Below are positions 1 to 9,442 of a DNA stretch of 64,000 nucleotides, one piece after another. The notes under the pieces were generated by a model, which had not been told where the DNA came from, did not search any database, and saw nothing but the letters and a program-made list of their open reading frames with translations. Source of the stretch: Sorangium aterium (GTDB lineage Bacteria; Myxococcota_A; Polyangia; Polyangiales; Polyangiaceae); contig NZ_JAQNDK010000002.1 of NCBI RefSeq assembly GCF_028368935.1, positions 2,461,386 through 2,525,385 on the forward strand, written 5' to 3'. Each line of letters begins with the position of its first letter. Positions within the stretch are counted from its first letter, which is position 1. Both the position numbers and the translations under genes were made by a program.

Positions 1-282
1 GACGACGATACGGAGCGGGGTAGCCGCCGGCTCCGCGACGGCGGGCGACAGGATCACGATGATCCTCCCCCGGTCCTGGAGGATGCCCATCACCCGGGGG
101 TCGGCGCGCGGCAGCGGCAAGGGGGCGCGCCACGCGATCACCTCTTCGACCTGCTGCGCCCTGAGCGCGAAGGTCACCGCGCCCATGTCGAAGAGCAGGA
201 AATCGACAACGGCCCTCTCGCGCAGGCCCTTGTCCGGGGCGTCGTCGCGCAGATCGTGAACCTGGCTGATTGCTTCGGACAA
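1..282 (-). CDS. CheW-like domain protein (partial, 3' end outside window)
   Basis: Ninety-four codons are visible. After a short leader, the region around residues 27-80 reads as a CheW/SH3-like fold: VDFLLFDMGAVTFALRA, then QVEEVIAW, LPLPRADPRVMGIL and RGRIIVIL, the pattern of CheW adaptor domains that couple receptors to CheA kinases. The frame is closed upstream by a TAA four codons before the chosen start. The only initiator between that stop and the domain is a TTG at 282-280, preceded by GAGGA, so a TTG start is inferred. The protein continues past base 1, so it could be a stand-alone CheW or a CheW domain in a larger protein. The family is clear; the exact role is unknown. Confidence 0.6.
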   Translation of the reverse strand, partial: MSEAISQVHDLRDDAPDKGLRERAVVDFLLFDMGAVTFALRAQQVEEVIAWRAPLPLPRADPRVMGILQDRGRIIVILSPAVAEPAATPLRIVV

Positions 283-427
283 GGTGTCCTCGATTTACCA
301 CAAGGGCAGACGCCGGGGTGGTGCATTCGTATCGGGCTGCACGGTGTCAGGAGATTTCTGACGTCGGTTCTGCTGTCGCTGTCGTGTGTGCTCCTGCGTC
401 TGCCTTCCCGTGCATGCCCCGGCGGCA

Positions 428-2767
428 TCAGTAAGACGCCTCGACCGAGGCGCCCACGTAGGGGCGACCGGTGGTGATGATCAGCCGGTGCGAGGCGTAG
501 GACGGCGGAGGGACCTTGTTGAACGTGAGGTTCTTGCCGAACACGGAGACCCAGACGCGATCGATCGGCGAGAAGGACACAGAGGCGTCGAGGTTGAACG
601 CCGGGCGCGCCGCCAGCCGATCTCTGGGCGGCAGCTCGTCCGTGTCGTGGGCGGGCGCGTCCCTGGAGCCGTGGCTGTTCATGCCAGTCCGGAAGGTCGC
701 GGCGAGCCCGGCGGTGAACCGGCTGGCGCTGTAGCTCAGGTGGCCTTTGACGAGGTGGATGGGGTAGTTGGCCCAGGTCTCGCCGTCCCAGTTGGTCAGG
801 ATGTTGAGGTCGCTCTCGGCGCCGAACGGCTTCGACACGCTGTACCAGAGGTCCCCCGCGAACCCGCCGCCGAGGTCGCCGATCGCGCCGATCTCGCCGC
901 CGAGGGCGTCGACGTCCGCGGTGCTGTTCGCGAAGCTGCCCCACCAGCCGCCCGCGGACGGGTGCCTGGGGTTGTGGGCCACGTGGTCCTCGAAGTCCTC
1001 GGGCCGCACCTGATCCCACGACACCCAGCCAAGGGTATTCCTGTAGCGCTCATAGAAGACCGCGACGTCGAGGGCGAGGCGCTCGTCGAGCAGGCCCACG
1101 ACATAGTCGAGCTCCACGAGGTGGGAGGACTCCGGAACGAGCGAGGGCAGCGGCGCGATGGGCTCGTCCTCGAAGGCGGCGTTGAATTGCTCGAGCCAGT
1201 TGAAGTATGCGGCGTCCGGGAAGCGGAAGCCCTTCTGGTAGGACAGCTTGACGTTCTGCGTGTCGCTGATCGCGTAGGCGGCCGCGACGCGGTAGGAGGG
1301 GCTGTTCACCGGCTCGGGCTCGCGCGAGAGGCCCCCGCGGAGGTTCAGCTCTCCAAACTCGGTGTGATCGAAGCGCAGGCCCGCGGAGACGGTGAGATCG
1401 TGGAAGGTGGCCGTGCTCTCGCCGAAGGCGGCGAGCTCGGTCCACGAGAAGCTCTCCGGGGACTCGAAGGCGGTCCCGTAGAGCCGTCCCCAGCGGGATC
1501 TCTGGCCGCTGAAGCGCTTGTGGCTCGCCGACGCGCCGATGGCGATCTGGCTGTTCGGCAGCGCCGTCGTCTTGTAGACCGCCTTGATGTCCCGGTGCTC
1601 CTCGCCGAGGCCCCCGACCGGCAGGAGCCCTCCGCCCGGGACCGGATTGGACGCCTTCGCCATCTCGTCTGCGACCCAGTCGGCCGGGACGAGGGCCGTC
1701 TCGAAGGCCGAGAAGGTCGGGACCAGCTCGATCTTGTGCTGCTTGGACAGGTGGACGTGGATCTCCGGCGTGACGGCGAACGTCCTCTGCCGCACATGGC
1801 CGGTGTTGCTGTCGGACCACTGGCCCGCGAGCTGCTCGCGGGTCATGGCCCTGTTCGGGGCGTTGCCCATCATCGACGTTTGCGCGTAGTCGAGCCGCAG
1901 ATCGACGCTGACGGGGCTGCGCTCGGAGCCGTAGCGGAGGCGGCCGAAGCCCTTGTAGCTCGGCTCGCCGAGGGCGTCGACGCGCGTGTGGTGCAGGAAG
2001 GGAGACGTCGTGACGCCGGCGTAGCCCTTGCCATACAGCTCCGCCGTGTTTGGCCGGGGCGCCTGGGGCAGCTCTCCTTCGTTGTCGGCGTGGCCGAAGT
2101 AGAGGAAGAGATCGGCGTTGTGCTTCTCGCTGAGCAGGCCGCCGTAGCTGGCCTCCAGGGTGCGCGTGTCGCCGGAGGCATACGACGCCTTGCCCCAGAG
2201 CCCGGGGCGGGTGATCCCCGTCGGCCTGAGGACGTTGACGAAGCCGCTGATCGCGCCGGAGCCGTGGACGATGGCGCCGGGGCCGAGGATCACCTCGACC
2301 CGCTCGATGTCTCCGGTGAGGGGCACGGCCAGCGTGCTCCCGATGGCGCCGAAATGGGCGCGCATGTTCGTGTTCACGCCGTCGACCATGACGAGCGTCT
2401 TGGCGTTGTTGTCGATGAGCACGCCGCGCACGCCGATGAGGCGCGAGGTGCGCTCGTGCTCGCCGATCAGGACGCCGGGCTGGTGGGCTTGCAAGAGGTC
2501 GTCGAGGGAGCGCACGGCATAGAGCTTCAGCGCGCGGGCGTCATAGAGGCGCGCCTGGCCGGTCGACGTCTTGCTCTCGGTCTCGAAGAAGCCAGTCGAC
2601 GAGACCTTCACGTTGAGCAGCTCCTCGAGATCGAGCGAGAGGAACTGCCCCTGACCGCCGTCATCGCCGCTCGCCAGCGCCTCGCTCCCCGGGCTCTGCG
2701 CCCAGGCGGAGCCCGCCGCCCCGAGAGGGCACAGCAGCGAGCAGAGGAGCAAAGCCGACTTGCGCAT
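428..2767 (-). CDS. TonB-dependent outer-membrane receptor
   Basis: Predicted 779-residue outer-membrane transporter for active, TonB-driven uptake of a siderophore, vitamin or oligosaccharide; the substrate cannot be told. The start is the Met opening a clear Sec signal peptide (MRKSALLLCSLLCPLG, cleavage after SAWA). Next comes the family's LDLEELLNVKVSS segment, then a plug domain at about residues 60-190 (SLDDLLQ, RGVLIDNN, VMVDGV, ERVEVILGPGA, VNVL) and a long beta-barrel ending in an aromatic Tyr. The frame runs upstream without a stop, but that extension is Arg-rich and not signal-like. It stands alone, with no adjacent TonB/ExbBD or periplasmic binding protein, so its energising system must be encoded elsewhere. 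Confidence 0.88.
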   Translation of the reverse strand: MRKSALLLCSLLCPLGAAGSAWAQSPGSEALASGDDGGQGQFLSLDLEELLNVKVSSTGFFETESKTSTGQARLYDARALKLYAVRSLDDLLQAHQPGVLIGEHERTSRLIGVRGVLIDNNAKTLVMVDGVNTNMRAHFGAIGSTLAVPLTGDIERVEVILGPGAIVHGSGAISGFVNVLRPTGITRPGLWGKASYASGDTRTLEASYGGLLSEKHNADLFLYFGHADNEGELPQAPRPNTAELYGKGYAGVTTSPFLHHTRVDALGEPSYKGFGRLRYGSERSPVSVDLRLDYAQTSMMGNAPNRAMTREQLAGQWSDSNTGHVRQRTFAVTPEIHVHLSKQHKIELVPTFSAFETALVPADWVADEMAKASNPVPGGGLLPVGGLGEEHRDIKAVYKTTALPNSQIAIGASASHKRFSGQRSRWGRLYGTAFESPESFSWTELAAFGESTATFHDLTVSAGLRFDHTEFGELNLRGGLSREPEPVNSPSYRVAAAYAISDTQNVKLSYQKGFRFPDAAYFNWLEQFNAAFEDEPIAPLPSLVPESSHLVELDYVVGLLDERLALDVAVFYERYRNTLGWVSWDQVRPEDFEDHVAHNPRHPSAGGWWGSFANSTADVDALGGEIGAIGDLGGGFAGDLWYSVSKPFGAESDLNILTNWDGETWANYPIHLVKGHLSYSASRFTAGLAATFRTGMNSHGSRDAPAHDTDELPPRDRLAARPAFNLDASVSFSPIDRVWVSVFGKNLTFNKVPPPSYASHRLIITTGRPYVGASVEASY

Positions 2768-3156
2768 GGATTTCCCCACGTTCGAGCGCCGGGCAGGGCG
2801 CACACGATCGGGGCGAGCCGACGTGCCGATGGCCCGAGGTCCTGGAGCCCGCCAGGATCGCCGGCCGTGGCTGTGCGCGACGGCGCCGGCGGGCGCGCGC
2901 TGCCCGGTTTCCCCCACGAATCTGCGACGGAACTGTTCGCTGACTTGCTGTATTGCGCGAACATCCCGATGTTACACGAATGCCCGGATGCGTCAATGGC
3001 TGTCCTGAACGCTCGACGTGGAGGGCCGCGAGCCCGCCGGCGTGCTCTCCAGAGCGCATCTTGGGAGCGGGGGTTGCTCCAGGGCGCGACTCGATGGGAG
3101 GTCGATGTGAGAAGGTGTGGTGTTTCCTCGGGGGCTGGCCGCGTGGGTGGCTGGCG
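2768..3156. other. Intergenic stretch upstream of the TonB receptor
   Basis: No convincing gene. It holds the presumed promoter region of the receptor. A small inverted repeat (aacatc / gatgtt, 2960-2973) sits in an AT-richer patch about 195 bp before the receptor start and could be a regulator site; nothing else is recognisable. Confidence 0.4.
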
Positions 3157-5433
3157 TCAGCGCCCGGCGATCCAGTAATGGAAGGCGTGGAATCCAGCGC
3201 CGCGGCGCAGGGTGATCGCGATCGGGGTCGGCGTCGACAGGCGCGCGGCGGGGAGGGACAGCGCCCGCTCCACCCACGGTCCACGCGGCACGTCGACGGT
3301 GCCGATCTCCTCGCCCGCCACGGAGACGGCGAGCTCGGCGCCTTCGTCCGAGGCCACCCGGAGCACGAGGCGCGCCTCGGCGGGGGGCGCCGTGAGGCGG
3401 GCGACGAAGCGGTCGGCTGTGCGGTGCTGCCGGCCGCCGTCCGCGAGCTCCGGGCGCGTGGGGTCGAGCTCCCCCGGCGCGCTGCTCTCGGGCGCGGCGA
3501 GCGCGATCGCCATGTTGCGCTGGTCCGCGAGCGGATCGAGCGCGTAGGCGTGCGCCGCCTCGGACTCGAGGTCCGAGACGTCGAGCTCGTCGAGGATCCG
3601 CTCGCCGGGCGCGGATCGCACCGGCAGCGCCCCTGAGCCGAGGAGGTCCCAGCGCGCCTCGTAGGCGATCATCGTGGTGCCGCCGAGGATGGCCTGGTCC
3701 TCGACGGTGGCATCGACAAGCTCGCGGCCCAGCACCGGCGCGCACGCCATCCAGTGCGGGTAGACGATGAAGTGGGTCGGCCGGCGCTCCGGGGGCAGCT
3801 TCTCGTAGTGCTCGAACCTGGAGCCGGCGCCGGCCACCCAGTAGCGCGCCTCGCCCTCGGTGGTCAGGCCCACGACGTCGAAGGTCCTGCGGCCGCTGAA
3901 ATAGGCGAGCGCGCCCGTGTCGTTGACGCCGATCCTGGCGTCCTCCGGCAGGTGCTGCGCGGCCCAGCGGCCGAGCCAGACCTGCTGCCGATCGATGGCG
4001 CGGGCGGAGTTGGCGAGGTCGCCGATGGCCCACGGCAGCCGCGCGGCCAGGGCGCCGGCGAACGCGCCGGCGAGGAGGGGCGTGACGTAGTGGAGCGAGG
4101 GCCGGAGCCGCTGGGCGGCGTCGCCGAGCTCGCGCGTGAGGCAGGCGGCCATGACGATCCACGCCGGCGCGAAGGGCCAGACGTACCGCACGCGGTTCCA
4201 GAGGAAGCTGAGGTACGTGCAGGGCAGCAGCGCCCCGAGCGCGAGGGCGCCCACGATCGCGGCGTGCGCGGGGCGGCCCCTCCGGTGCGCTGCCACGGCG
4301 AGCGCGACGGCGCCGAGGGCGATGACGGCGGCGGAGCCCTCGGGGAGGAAGACGGCCGTCCACTGGCCTCCGTCGATCACGTCGGTCACGAGCAGCCGGA
4401 CGTTGTCGAGGAGCGCGGCTCGGAGCGTCGGTCCGTCGTAGTTGGGGTTGCCGATCAGCCACTTGACGGAGGTCGTCGAGGAGGTCGGGTGGCCCGCGAG
4501 CAGCTGGTTCAAGGCCGGGACGACGAGCGGACCGAGGAGCGGCGCGAGGGCGAGCAGGCGCCCGGCGGAGCGCGCGGAGTGCCAGAGAGCGCCGCCGCGG
4601 GAGGGCGACGGAGCGGGGAGGGGCGGCGCCGGGAGCGGTGCTGGAGGCGCGGAGCGTGACGCCGAGAAGGCGAGCGCGACCGCGGCGAGCAGGGAGGCGA
4701 GGGCGCCCTCCGGGCGAAGCAGGGGCGCGACGAAGCCGCAGAGCGCGAGGGAGCGGGCGATCGAGGCGCTGGGCGGCTGCGCGGGCGCGCTGGGCGGCTG
4801 CGCGGGCGCGCTGGGCGGCTGCGCGGAGGTGGTCGGCGGCTGCGCGGGCGCACTGAGCGGCTGCGCCGGGGCGGCGCTGTCCGTGGCGGGATCCGGCGGA
4901 GCTGGCTCGCAGAGCGCCGCCGCAAGGCGCGCGGTGCGGGTGAGGATCCAGGCGAAGGCGACCGTCTCCATCCCGCTCCAGGCGAACCACGCGAACGCGG
5001 CGAACCCGGCGCACATCGCGCCCGCGCCGGCGGCGGCCGCGGGGCCGGCGAGGGGGCGCGCGAGGCGCGCGGTCTCGACGGCGAGCGCGGCGTGGAACAC
5101 GAGCCCGAGCGCCCAGACCGCATAGACGAGCGAGAGATCGCGCAGGCCGAGCGCGTGGAAGGGGGCGAGCAGCACGGGCCAGAGCAGGCTGGTGGCGCCG
5201 CTCGAGTAGCCGTCGCCCGCGACGAAGCTGAAGAAGCCGCCCTCGGCGAGCCGCCGGGCGTATTGCATGTGGATGAACGCGTCGTCGAGCGGCAGGGCCG
5301 GGCCCCCGGCCTGCGCAAGGATCGCCCTGACGCAGAGCGCGCCGAGCGTGCCGCTCGCGGCGAGGGCGGGCGCATAGGGGAGGGCGCGCGCGGCGAGGGC
5401 GCGCAGCCGGGAGGGGGCCGGAGGAGCCGCCAT
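3157..5433 (-). CDS. Polytopic membrane glycosyltransferase-like protein (GT39/ArnT type)
   Basis: Predicted 758-residue integral membrane protein. The first hydrophobic segment is followed by LDDAFIHMQYARRLAEGG, the acidic first periplasmic-loop motif of polyprenyl-phosphate-sugar glycosyltransferases (PMT/ArnT-like GT-C fold), and about ten further hydrophobic helices follow to around residue 480. The C-terminal part is soluble and probably periplasmic. The start was chosen at MAAPPAPSRLRAL because no other Met lies near the first helix. Residues around 190-225 are a Pro/Ala/Gln low-complexity insert encoded by a 21-nt tandem repeat. It is divergent from trmB (111 bp apart). It probably transfers a sugar from a lipid carrier to an envelope acceptor; substrate unknown. 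Confidence 0.65.
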   Translation of the reverse strand: MAAPPAPSRLRALAARALPYAPALAASGTLGALCVRAILAQAGGPALPLDDAFIHMQYARRLAEGGFFSFVAGDGYSSGATSLLWPVLLAPFHALGLRDLSLVYAVWALGLVFHAALAVETARLARPLAGPAAAAGAGAMCAGFAAFAWFAWSGMETVAFAWILTRTARLAAALCEPAPPDPATDSAAPAQPLSAPAQPPTTSAQPPSAPAQPPSAPAQPPSASIARSLALCGFVAPLLRPEGALASLLAAVALAFSASRSAPPAPLPAPPLPAPSPSRGGALWHSARSAGRLLALAPLLGPLVVPALNQLLAGHPTSSTTSVKWLIGNPNYDGPTLRAALLDNVRLLVTDVIDGGQWTAVFLPEGSAAVIALGAVALAVAAHRRGRPAHAAIVGALALGALLPCTYLSFLWNRVRYVWPFAPAWIVMAACLTRELGDAAQRLRPSLHYVTPLLAGAFAGALAARLPWAIGDLANSARAIDRQQVWLGRWAAQHLPEDARIGVNDTGALAYFSGRRTFDVVGLTTEGEARYWVAGAGSRFEHYEKLPPERRPTHFIVYPHWMACAPVLGRELVDATVEDQAILGGTTMIAYEARWDLLGSGALPVRSAPGERILDELDVSDLESEAAHAYALDPLADQRNMAIALAAPESSAPGELDPTRPELADGGRQHRTADRFVARLTAPPAEARLVLRVASDEGAELAVSVAGEEIGTVDVPRGPWVERALSLPAARLSTPTPIAITLRRGAGFHAFHYWIAGR
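4767..4868. repeat. 21-nt tandem repeat inside the GT-C-like gene
   Basis: About five copies of a 21-nt unit (core gggcggctgcgc) encode repeated A-Q-P-P-S-A-P units in the glycosyltransferase-like protein. The unit length is a multiple of three, so copy-number change would keep the frame. The last copies are diverged. Confidence 0.7.
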
Positions 5434-5544
5434 GGGGCCCGACGCATACCACCGTGCCGCCCGGGGACAGCGATTTCCCGCGCCCGGTGGCCGGCGGATT
5501 TCCCGCGCGGGGGCGGCCGGCATTTGGTAGAGCGCCGGGGCTCC

Positions 5545-6225
5545 ATGGTCTTCCAGCCGCGCCCGAACCACCCCTACGCCGACGCGCCTCGCTTCCCTGA
5601 CGGCGACGACGTCTCCATCGACGCCTTGATCCCGGGCGCCGGCCCCGTCGAGATCGAGATCGGCCCTGGCCGCGGCGGCTTCCTGTTCGAGCGCGCGGCG
5701 GCGAGCCCCGAGGCGCGGCTGCTCGGGCTGGAGATCCGCCTGAAGTGGGCGGCGATCGTCGACGGGCGCTTGCGGAAAGGCGGCCTCGGCGGACGCGTGC
5801 GGGCGCTCAACGCCGACGCGCGCGAGGCGCTCGCGCGGCTCCGGCCCGACGCGTCGATCGCGCGGTTCTTCCTGCACTTCCCGGATCCGTGGTGGAAGAA
5901 GCGCCACGCAAAGCGCCTCGTGATGGGCCCGGCGCTGCTCGACAGCCTCGCGCGCCTGCTCGTGGACGGCGGCGAGCTCTTCGTGCAGACCGACGTCGAG
6001 GAGCGCGGCGCGCTCTACGCCGAGCAGATCGGCGCGCACCCCGCGTTCGAGCCGGCGGGCGACGCGCCCGGCTCTCCGCACCTCGCCGAGAACCCCTACG
6101 GCGCGCGGAGCCCCCGCGAGCACCACGCGATCGCCGACGGGCTGCCGGTGAGCCGGCTGCTCTACCGGAGGCGGCCGCGGGCGGCGGGCGGAGCGCCGCT
6201 GGATCCTGGCCGCGACGATGGTTGA
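5545..6225 (+). CDS. trmB: tRNA (guanine-N7)-methyltransferase
   Basis: 226 residues, close to the usual TrmB length. It methylates N7 of guanine 46 in the tRNA variable loop using S-adenosylmethionine. The SAM-binding motif is VEIEIGPGRGGFLFE, followed by LGLEIRLKWA and the diagnostic family signature FLHFPDPWWKKRHAKRL, then LFVQTDVEER near the C-terminus. The start is the Met of MVFQPRPNHP, which sits correctly before the conserved N-terminal region; the frame stays open upstream but without family similarity. The C-terminal tail after LLYRRRP is Gly/Pro-rich and probably disordered. It is divergent from the glycosyltransferase-like gene. Confidence 0.93.
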   Translation: MVFQPRPNHPYADAPRFPDGDDVSIDALIPGAGPVEIEIGPGRGGFLFERAAASPEARLLGLEIRLKWAAIVDGRLRKGGLGGRVRALNADAREALARLRPDASIARFFLHFPDPWWKKRHAKRLVMGPALLDSLARLLVDGGELFVQTDVEERGALYAEQIGAHPAFEPAGDAPGSPHLAENPYGARSPREHHAIADGLPVSRLLYRRRPRAAGGAPLDPGRDDG

Positions 6226-6818
6226 GCCCGCTGGGCGCGGTGGATGAGGCGCGCGAGGCGGAAGGCGACAACGCTGCACGTCATGCCCTCGAACATCGAG
6301 AGCATCGCGGCCGCCGTCGCGATCCTCGCCCGGACATTCATCATGGCGCGCCTGCGGCGGGGCGATCTGTAGTCGGGTGATCAGAAGCTCCTGCGAAGCG
6401 CGCTGAGCTGGCCATTGCCGGTCGCGGGAGGGGGCCGAGCCTGCGCGGCGAGCAGAGCCCATCGTCGCATGTGCGCCGCCGACCCTCGTCGTGGGCCGAC
6501 ACCGCCGTGGTGACGCAACAGTGGGAGTTGCGCGCCTCGTTGTCGAGGACGCGGCCGGTCGGCCGTTATCGAGGCTCAGGTGTGTCCTGCTGAATACGGG
6601 CGATCTTTCATGGGGATGCGAGCGGCGAGCGAACGTGTCGTCCTGGGCTCTCCGTGGCTCCCCGAACAGAGACTGACGCTATCGGGACTCGAGATGAAAG
6701 AAAGCTGAGCCGCGCGCGCCGTCGGCAGCGACAGTGGTCCGTGGGAGTCGTCGAAGCTGCCCAGAGCAAGCCTCGATGTTGGCACGACTCCACTTACCTC
6801 TTACATCTGGAGGACGGC
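6226..6818. other. Intergenic stretch, no gene recognised
   Basis: About 590 bp between trmB and the Cys-rich lipoprotein gene. Short open frames exist on both strands, but none has a plausible ribosome binding site together with a recognisable sequence. The 3' end holds the lipoprotein's ribosome binding site (tggagga, 6808-6814). Confidence 0.4.
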
Positions 6819-7610
6819 ATGCATCGTGCGCGCGTGAATATGTGGATCCTGGGTTGGCTGGCGGGCGTGGGCGTCTGTTCGGCACCGATGGTCGGATGTA
6901 GCAGCAGCGAGAGCACCCAGGAGGAGACGAGCGCCACGTCAGGCTCCACCACCACGAGCACGGCCAGCGCTACCGGCGGGGACGCGGGGAGTGGTGGAGA
7001 CGTGCAGGGGGGCACGGGCGGGCTCGGGGGCGCCGGAGGGCAAGGCGGGAGCGGTGACGGCGGCGCGGGTGGCACCGGCGCTGCGGGCGGGCTCGGGGGC
7101 GCTGGAGGGCAAGGCGGGAGCGGTGACGGCGGCGCAGGTGGCACCGGCGGGGCGGGCGGGCTCGGGGGCGCCGGAGGGCAAGGCGGGAGCGGTGACGGCG
7201 GCGCGGGGGGGCAGGGTGGGGCCAGCGAACCTCCGTGTCCCCCGACCCAGACGTTCTGTGATCCCGCGTGCGTCGATACGCAGACGGACAGCATGAACTG
7301 TGGGGCTTGCGGCACCACGTGCAAAGCGGGCTCGACCTGCCATGCCGGCGCCTGCACATGCCCGCTGGCGGGGCAGACCTACTGCGATCCGCTCTGCGTC
7401 AACACGAAGCTCGATCAGTTCAACTGCGGCGCGTGCGGCAACACATGCGGCGGCGGCTCCTTCTGCACCGCCGGCGAGTGCACGTGCAATGCGGGGCTGG
7501 CGTACTGCGGTAGCCGATGCGTGAATCTCAGCAACGACGAGAGCAACTGCGGAGGATGCGGTACGGCCTGCAACGATGGACAGAACTGCATCACGGGTAT
7601 CTGCCGCTAA
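6819..7610 (+). CDS. Cys-rich repeat lipoprotein with Gly-rich stalk
   Basis: Predicted 263-residue secreted lipoprotein. The signal peptide ends in a lipobox at APMVGC, followed by a Ser/Thr-rich tether. A Gly-rich stalk is built from three copies of a 23-residue unit (LGGAGGQGGSGDGGAGG core). Three Cys-rich modules of about 35 residues follow, with the pattern C-x3-C-x9/10-NCG-x-CG-x2-C-x5-C-x4-C, resembling Stig1-like repeats common in myxobacterial surface proteins. The start was chosen at MHRARVNMW because of the preceding ggagga. The Cys spacing suggests disulphide-bonded mini-domains at the cell surface. No enzymatic function is suggested. Confidence 0.75.
   Translation: MHRARVNMWILGWLAGVGVCSAPMVGCSSSESTQEETSATSGSTTTSTASATGGDAGSGGDVQGGTGGLGGAGGQGGSGDGGAGGTGAAGGLGGAGGQGGSGDGGAGGTGGAGGLGGAGGQGGSGDGGAGGQGGASEPPCPPTQTFCDPACVDTQTDSMNCGACGTTCKAGSTCHAGACTCPLAGQTYCDPLCVNTKLDQFNCGACGNTCGGGSFCTAGECTCNAGLAYCGSRCVNLSNDESNCGGCGTACNDGQNCITGICR
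7021..7227. repeat. Three 69-nt direct repeats encoding the Gly-rich stalk
   Basis: Near-identical copies begin at 7021, 7090 and 7159 (period 69 nt, 23 codons). They differ by only a few bases, which implies recent duplication or gene conversion within the lipoprotein gene. Confidence 0.85.
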
Positions 7611-7855
7611 CGGAGTGAAGGACACGTAAGAAGGGGCTGCTCCGGCGCGCACCGCGGGCCTCGAGAGCGTCCTCGGGCCGCCGAGGTCCGTGCGGAGGCG
7701 TGCGCCTCTCCAGGAAGGCGCGCGTCGCTCGCGGCGGCGGCGGCGTGGGAGCGCGGGCGCGCCGCCCCCAAGGCGCGAGGCGCGAGGCCGAGCCGCGTCC
7801 GCCGGTGGGCTCGGGAGACCGACCGGGTCATACTCCTCCCCGAGAAGCGGGCAGC

Positions 7856-9442
7856 ATGGATTTCGACGTCGACTTTGCCATCGTGGGTTCCGGCTTCGGC
7901 GGCAGCGTCTCGGCGCTGCGCCTCACCGAGAAGGGCTACAGCGTCACCGTGCTCGAGTGCGGCAAGCGCTGGCGCAAGGAGGATTTCCCGAAGACCAACT
8001 GGAATGTACGGAAGTTCCTCTGGGCGCCCAGGCTGCTCTGTCACGGCATCCAGCGGCTGACGCTGCTCAGGGACACGCTCATCCTCTCGGGCGCGGGCGT
8101 GGGCGGCGGCTCGCTGGTCTACGCCAACACCTTGCTGGTGCCCCCGCCCGAGGCCTTCACCAGCCCCGGCTGGCCGGCCGGTATGAGCTGGCGCGACGAG
8201 CTGATGCCCTTCTACGAGCTCGCGAAGCGCATGCTCGGCGTGACAGCGAACCCGAAGCTGTGGCCGGCCGACCGGCAGCTCCGGCAGATCGCCGACGAGA
8301 TGGGCCGGGGGGACACGTTCCACGTCGCCAGCGTGGGCGTCCTCTTCGCGAAGGAGGGCGAGCAGGAAGGGCAGCGCGTGCCGGACCCGTTCTTCGGCGG
8401 CGAGGGCCCCGACCGCGCCACGTGCGTCCACTGCGGCGGCTGCATGGTGGGCTGCCGCTTCGGCGCCAAGAACACGCTCGACCTCAACTACCTTTATCTG
8501 GCCGAGAAGAAGGGCTGTACCATCCAGCCCGAGACGATGGTCACCGCCATCGACGCGCTCCCGGGCGGCGGCTACGAGCTCACCCTGGAGCGCTCCACCG
8601 CGCTGCTCAGGAAGCGCCGCCGCAGGCTCCGGGCGCGCGCGGTCGTGCTCAGCGCCGGCGTGCTGGGCACGGTGAAGCTCCTTCTGAAGGCGAGGGCCGA
8701 GGGCCGGTTACCCCGTCTCTCCCCGCAGCTCGGCCATTACGTGCGCACCAACAGCGAGGTCATCCTCGGGGTGACGGCCAGCGACGATCGGGTCGACTAC
8801 TCCCGTGGCATCGCGATCACGAGCGGCATCTACCCCGACGCGCGCACGCACATCGAGCCGGTGCGATACCCGGCCGGCTCCGACGTGATGGGCGCGCTGG
8901 GCACGGTGCTCACCGACGACGCGCCGGGCCTGCCGCGCTGGCTGCGCTGGCTGGGGCGGCGGCTGCTCCACCCCATCGACCTGATCTCGGGGCTCCTGCC
9001 GTTCAAATTCGCCAGGCGCTCCACGATCCTCCTCGTGATGCAGACGCTGGACAATTACATGCAGCTCGTCTGGCAACGCGGCGGCATGACCACCCGCAGG
9101 CCGCCCGACCAGCCGAAGCCGCCGGCGTACATCCCCGTCGCCAACGAGGTCGGCAAGCGGCTCGCCGTGCTGATGGACGGCACCCCGCGCAACGCCATCA
9201 ACGAAGCGGTGCTCAACGTGCCGACCACGGCGCACATCCTCGGCGGCTGCGCCATCGCCGAGAGCCCCGAGCGCGGGGTGATCGATGAGCGCAACCAGGT
9301 GTTCGGCCACGAGGGCCTCTATGTGGTCGACGGCTCGATGGTGCCCTCGAACCTGGGCGTGAACCCGTCGCTCACCATCACCGCCATGGCCGAACGGGCG
9401 ATGAGCAAGCTGCCCCCGAAGCGCGACAACCCCGCCTTCTAG
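7856..9442 (+). CDS. GMC-family oxidoreductase, cholesterol-oxidase-like
   Basis: 528 residues. It opens with the FAD-binding Rossmann motif DFAIVGSGFGGSVSALRL and ELEC-like LECGKRW. The GAGVGGGSLVYANTL segment and the C-terminal GLYVVDGSMVPSNLGVNP, followed by LTITAMAERAM, are typical of GMC oxidoreductases in the cholesterol-oxidase/ChoD branch. A cluster C-x2-C-x2-C-x3-C (CVHCGGCMVGC) near residue 190 is a feature of this branch. Such enzymes oxidise sterol or other alcohol groups with FAD; the substrate here is inferred only from similarity. No signal peptide is seen with the chosen start, so it is probably cytoplasmic. The gene converges on the DUF1552 gene. Confidence 0.8.
   Translation: MDFDVDFAIVGSGFGGSVSALRLTEKGYSVTVLECGKRWRKEDFPKTNWNVRKFLWAPRLLCHGIQRLTLLRDTLILSGAGVGGGSLVYANTLLVPPPEAFTSPGWPAGMSWRDELMPFYELAKRMLGVTANPKLWPADRQLRQIADEMGRGDTFHVASVGVLFAKEGEQEGQRVPDPFFGGEGPDRATCVHCGGCMVGCRFGAKNTLDLNYLYLAEKKGCTIQPETMVTAIDALPGGGYELTLERSTALLRKRRRRLRARAVVLSAGVLGTVKLLLKARAEGRLPRLSPQLGHYVRTNSEVILGVTASDDRVDYSRGIAITSGIYPDARTHIEPVRYPAGSDVMGALGTVLTDDAPGLPRWLRWLGRRLLHPIDLISGLLPFKFARRSTILLVMQTLDNYMQLVWQRGGMTTRRPPDQPKPPAYIPVANEVGKRLAVLMDGTPRNAINEAVLNVPTTAHILGGCAIAESPERGVIDERNQVFGHEGLYVVDGSMVPSNLGVNPSLTITAMAERAMSKLPPKRDNPAF

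Noticed and set aside
386..3178. A 930-codon plus-strand frame over the TonB receptor
   Set aside because: The minus-strand receptor has a signal peptide, plug and barrel motifs; the plus-strand product resembles no protein.
6162..6344. Small minus-strand ORF with a hydrophobic start after trmB
   Set aside because: It overlaps the 3' end of trmB on the opposite strand and lacks a ribosome binding site; no similarity recognised.
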